Source of the DNA: Acanthaster planci
Taxonomy: Eukaryota; Echinodermata; Asteroidea; Valvatida; Acanthasteridae
DNA: 36,422 bases
Direction of reading: 5' to 3'
Assembly: GCF_001949145.1 (NCBI RefSeq)
Contig: NW_019091359.1
Coordinates: 3,832,460-3,868,881 of the forward strand
Shown: positions 34,187-36,422 of the stretch, in pieces
How the letters are laid out: every line of letters starts with the position of its first letter
Numbering within the stretch: the first letter of the stretch is position 1
Notes under the pieces: generated by a model
What the model was told of the DNA's origin: nothing
Databases searched by the model: none
Seen by the model: the letters and a program-made list of their open reading frames with translations, nothing else
Position numbers and translations under genes: made by a program

Positions 34187-34850
34187 GCTGCGGGAATTTT
34201 GTGGGCGGTTTGTGAATCGATTAGAATCTCCAGTAGTAGCAGTAGTACGTGAACAAGCGTTGGTTACCGAAAATCCACAGCAACGCAAGGTGTCAGTTCA
34301 CTCAAACATTTCACCACCAAAACCGATCATGAAACTGACCCCTGCAACCCAGCAAAATGCAGCCAATTGATAAAGAAATCAATTCCACAGATGTATCTTC
34401 CAAGCTTGCCGCCGATAGGCGTTTTTACTACCGTTCGTCCTGGAAAAATTTGGCAGTTTCTGCGCTCCAGTAGCGGATTCGATCGCCTCATGCGCCGATC
34501 AAACAAGTTGCAATGAATGGAAAATATGTTAGGAATGAAGGTATGCACCTCAGGTGGAACGTTCTATTCCACGCGGGGATCCCTGGTCTGAAAAGCTTTG
34601 AGGGACATCATGTTTAATAATAAACACTGCATGTGATACAGTTACACACAAAATAAATAGATTCCAAACCTAATTCAGTCAATATTATTAATGACTGGTC
34701 TATATTTGTTTGTATATTAAAGTATTTATTGCAGCATGGAAAACCGGAATAATTACGATTAAAACCCTGAAAACGACAACCATTCCATTCCAGAATGGTA
34801 TGGGCTTGTGGCTGTTGAAAAAAGAGCGAAGGGTAAATCACAAGGGCCTC
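34187..34850 (-). promoter_or_regulatory. VGLL4 5'UTR and probable promoter region
   Basis: Upstream of the VGLL4 start the sequence becomes less AT-rich and contains more CpG (for example around 34405-34500, with GCCGCCGATAGGCG and GCGCTCCAGTAGCGG). This is compatible with a 5'UTR or promoter. No TATA box stands out and the transcription start is unknown. An imperfect palindrome GTGGAACGTTCTATTCCAC lies near 34555-34573, and TEAD-type GGAATG/CATTCC motifs lie at 34532-34537 and 34781-34791. Confidence 0.45.
34781..34791. promoter_or_regulatory. Overlapping TEAD (MCAT-type) motifs
   Basis: CATTCCATTCC holds two overlapping CATTCC cores (34781-34786 and 34786-34791), each followed by A, then AGAATGG. 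CATTCCA/T is the established TEAD binding core. The site lies about 600 bp upstream of the VGLL4 start codon. Short motifs occur by chance, so function is inferred only. Confidence 0.35.
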
Positions 34851-36374
34851 CCGAAAGAAAAAAATTCCAATGCTGAACTTTTGTATTGACCCAACGCGTG
34901 CAGTGCACCTGTCCTAATCCAGTACGGGCTCTCTTCCACTGCTGGTTTTCAGAGGCAGAATGTTCAAATTACGGTGTACCCTTTAAAAATATATTAATTA
35001 CGTATGCAACTGAAGCACTTGCATCGTGATCTAGTTTGCTTTGAACAACTAGTACTAATAGCCAGTGTTAACTGCTTAAAGTCTCGCGAGTAAGTTGATC
35101 GCCAAGCAGTTCTACTAGAGTGGATACTTTCTGCCCACCCCTAAGCAAAATAAACCTTTATCATTTACTAATTTCAGCAGTTTTTAATGACTTTTCTTCA
35201 TGAGTATTTCCTTTTTTATTTCGGAAGAGTGTTGTGTAACAATATTAATTATATAAACAAGGTCACGGAACAAGCTCATCAGTATTTTCTTTGCTGTTTA
35301 CTAGTTTGAAGTTTATTTTTCAGGTCTGCCTGCGACAGTTAACTGCATGGTCTTTAATTCAACAATGAATCAAACAACCTCCATGCTATTCCCTTTACCA
35401 TCTCGGTTATTTGATAGTTGGGTACGTTTGCGATTCCCTCTATTTAAACCCATTCCCTACCTATGAATCACACTCAGTTTTGTTTCCTATGCAAAAATAT
35501 TACCATAGTTCCTGGTATGACTGCAGTAAAAATATTGTGACTGGGCAAAAACTGAAAGTAGCAGACATGGAAACAGGGTGGCGATGGTAAAATAAAAGAT
35601 GATTCTATTATGCAATGGTATACCAAAACTCTAGGCAGGAGTCACGCGCCTCAATGGGTAGGGTCACAAATTCTTCCTGCCCCGAACGAGGGCGCTCTTG
35701 TGTTGTACGATAGCACAGAGCTTGCCGGAGTAAAATTTTATCCCCTTTTCTTTCCAGCCATTCGTCCTGCACCGTTGACGGATCCAAGTGGATGGCAAAC
35801 GGCGCCACTCCGACTTTCAGCACAGGTCAAAAGGCAAAGGGTTTGCTTTAAAACAAAAAAAGATGTTAGATGTTTTTCCCATCTGTAGGCTCGATATCCG
35901 TTATCCACTTCCCGTAGGGACACGCTAGCAATTAGTCCTTAATCCCACTGACTGTGAAGGGGGGGTTCTCTCTTTCGATGGGGGCCAACCCCCTCCCCAC
36001 TTTTTTCAGGCCTAATAAGGCGGGGCCAAGGGTTCAGGCTTTTAATGGCTGATGTCTGATGGTCTCACAAGTGCCCCCTCGCCACTTTAAAAGCTGCGTA
36101 TACGTGTAATTGATTGTTCAGGTTCACACTTTTGTTTCAATGTGTCTAGACGGGTGTATTTAGGAATTAATGAGTGCTTTTTTCAGCTCTATTTGTTGGC
36201 AGATACAAAAAATCGGTAACGGTAAGAATACTTCTGTCACCTCATGAAATTATTCTTACCATTCGTTATTTGCATACTATTGATGGGTAACTTATCAGAT
36301 GGAATATAACTCAGATCTAGAAGGGAAAATACTTGAAACAGGCCCAAGGTCTAAGAAAAACCCCATAGGCCTAC

Positions 36375-36377
<3 letters not shown>
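34851..36377. other. Upstream flank of VGLL4, no gene recognised
   Basis: About 1.5 kb is without a convincing exon. In human the next gene upstream of VGLL4 is TAMM41; I searched both strands for it by eye and see no match. A more GC-rich patch at about 35600-35830 supports overlapping 60-90 codon frames on both strands, but none has a recognisable motif. G/C runs occur at 35959-36002. Confidence 0.5.

Positions 36378-36422
<45 letters not shown>
36378..36422. repeat. (TC)n microsatellite, cut by window end
   Basis: At least 45 bp of uninterrupted TC/CT dinucleotide runs to the right edge. The full length is unknown. It may be where an assembly contig or extraction stops. Confidence 0.98.

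Noticed and set aside
34146-34370. Plus-strand 75-codon frame starting ACCATGG
   Set aside because: It is antisense to the VGLL4 start exon and its upstream region. The minus strand encodes the conserved METPLDVLSRAA motif with correct splice phase, so this frame is a shadow.
35608-35923. Overlapping frames in a GC-richer patch near the right end
   Set aside because: Three frames on both strands are open, which is expected from composition; none has a recognisable motif or convincing splice sites.
1-36422. tRNA, rRNA or snRNA genes
   Set aside because: I looked for tRNA B-box-like GGTTCGAATCC and other conserved RNA cores on both strands and found no convincing match.

Overview
The window is animal nuclear DNA: AT-rich, short ORFs, GT-AG introns, dispersed repeats and a non-LTR retrotransposon remnant. 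No long bacterial-type reading frame is present. It holds parts of two recognisable conserved genes that converge tail to tail. The first is the 3' end of ATG7 (plus strand, left edge). The second is a complete VGLL4-like gene (minus strand, about 9.38-34.19 kb). The same convergent ATG7/VGLL4 pair exists in vertebrates (human 3p25). Together with vertebrate-like protein motifs and many TACATGTA/TACCGGTA words, this points to a marine invertebrate, probably a deuterostome such as an echinoderm or amphioxus. The species cannot be fixed from the sequence alone.

Layout: 1-135 minisatellite inside an ATG7 intron; 645-845 and 1566-1610 the last two ATG7 coding exons; about 1611-2000 probable ATG7 3'UTR; about 2000-9377 gene-poor DNA between the convergent genes, including the VGLL4 3'UTR on the minus strand; 9378-9631, 10639-10946, 14038-14233 and 34123-34186 the four VGLL4 coding exons, read right to left. 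The 19.9-kb first VGLL4 intron holds most of the repeats: palindromic ACATGT arrays, a TIR element with a histone-type 3' stem-loop, hairpins, a CR1/L2-like retrotransposon tail and two TCGGCCTTGG-rich patches. From 34187 to the right edge lie the VGLL4 5' flank, with TEAD-like motifs, then unassigned DNA and a (CT)n microsatellite cut by the window end.

The VGLL4 splice phases join without conflict (1, 2, 1) into a 273-residue protein. It carries the N-terminal METPLDVLSRAA motif, the RPSVITC motif and two Tondu (TDU) TEAD-binding motifs. ATG7 is the E1-like enzyme of autophagy conjugation; VGLL4 is a TEAD co-repressor in the Hippo pathway. Their adjacency is ancestral linkage, not evidence of a shared pathway. 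The most unusual non-genic signals are the stem-loop-bearing TIR element at 16.18-16.54 kb, the 31-bp minisatellite next to a VGLL4 splice donor, the 75-nt hairpin at 20.77-20.85 kb and the excess of self-complementary words in VGLL4 introns.
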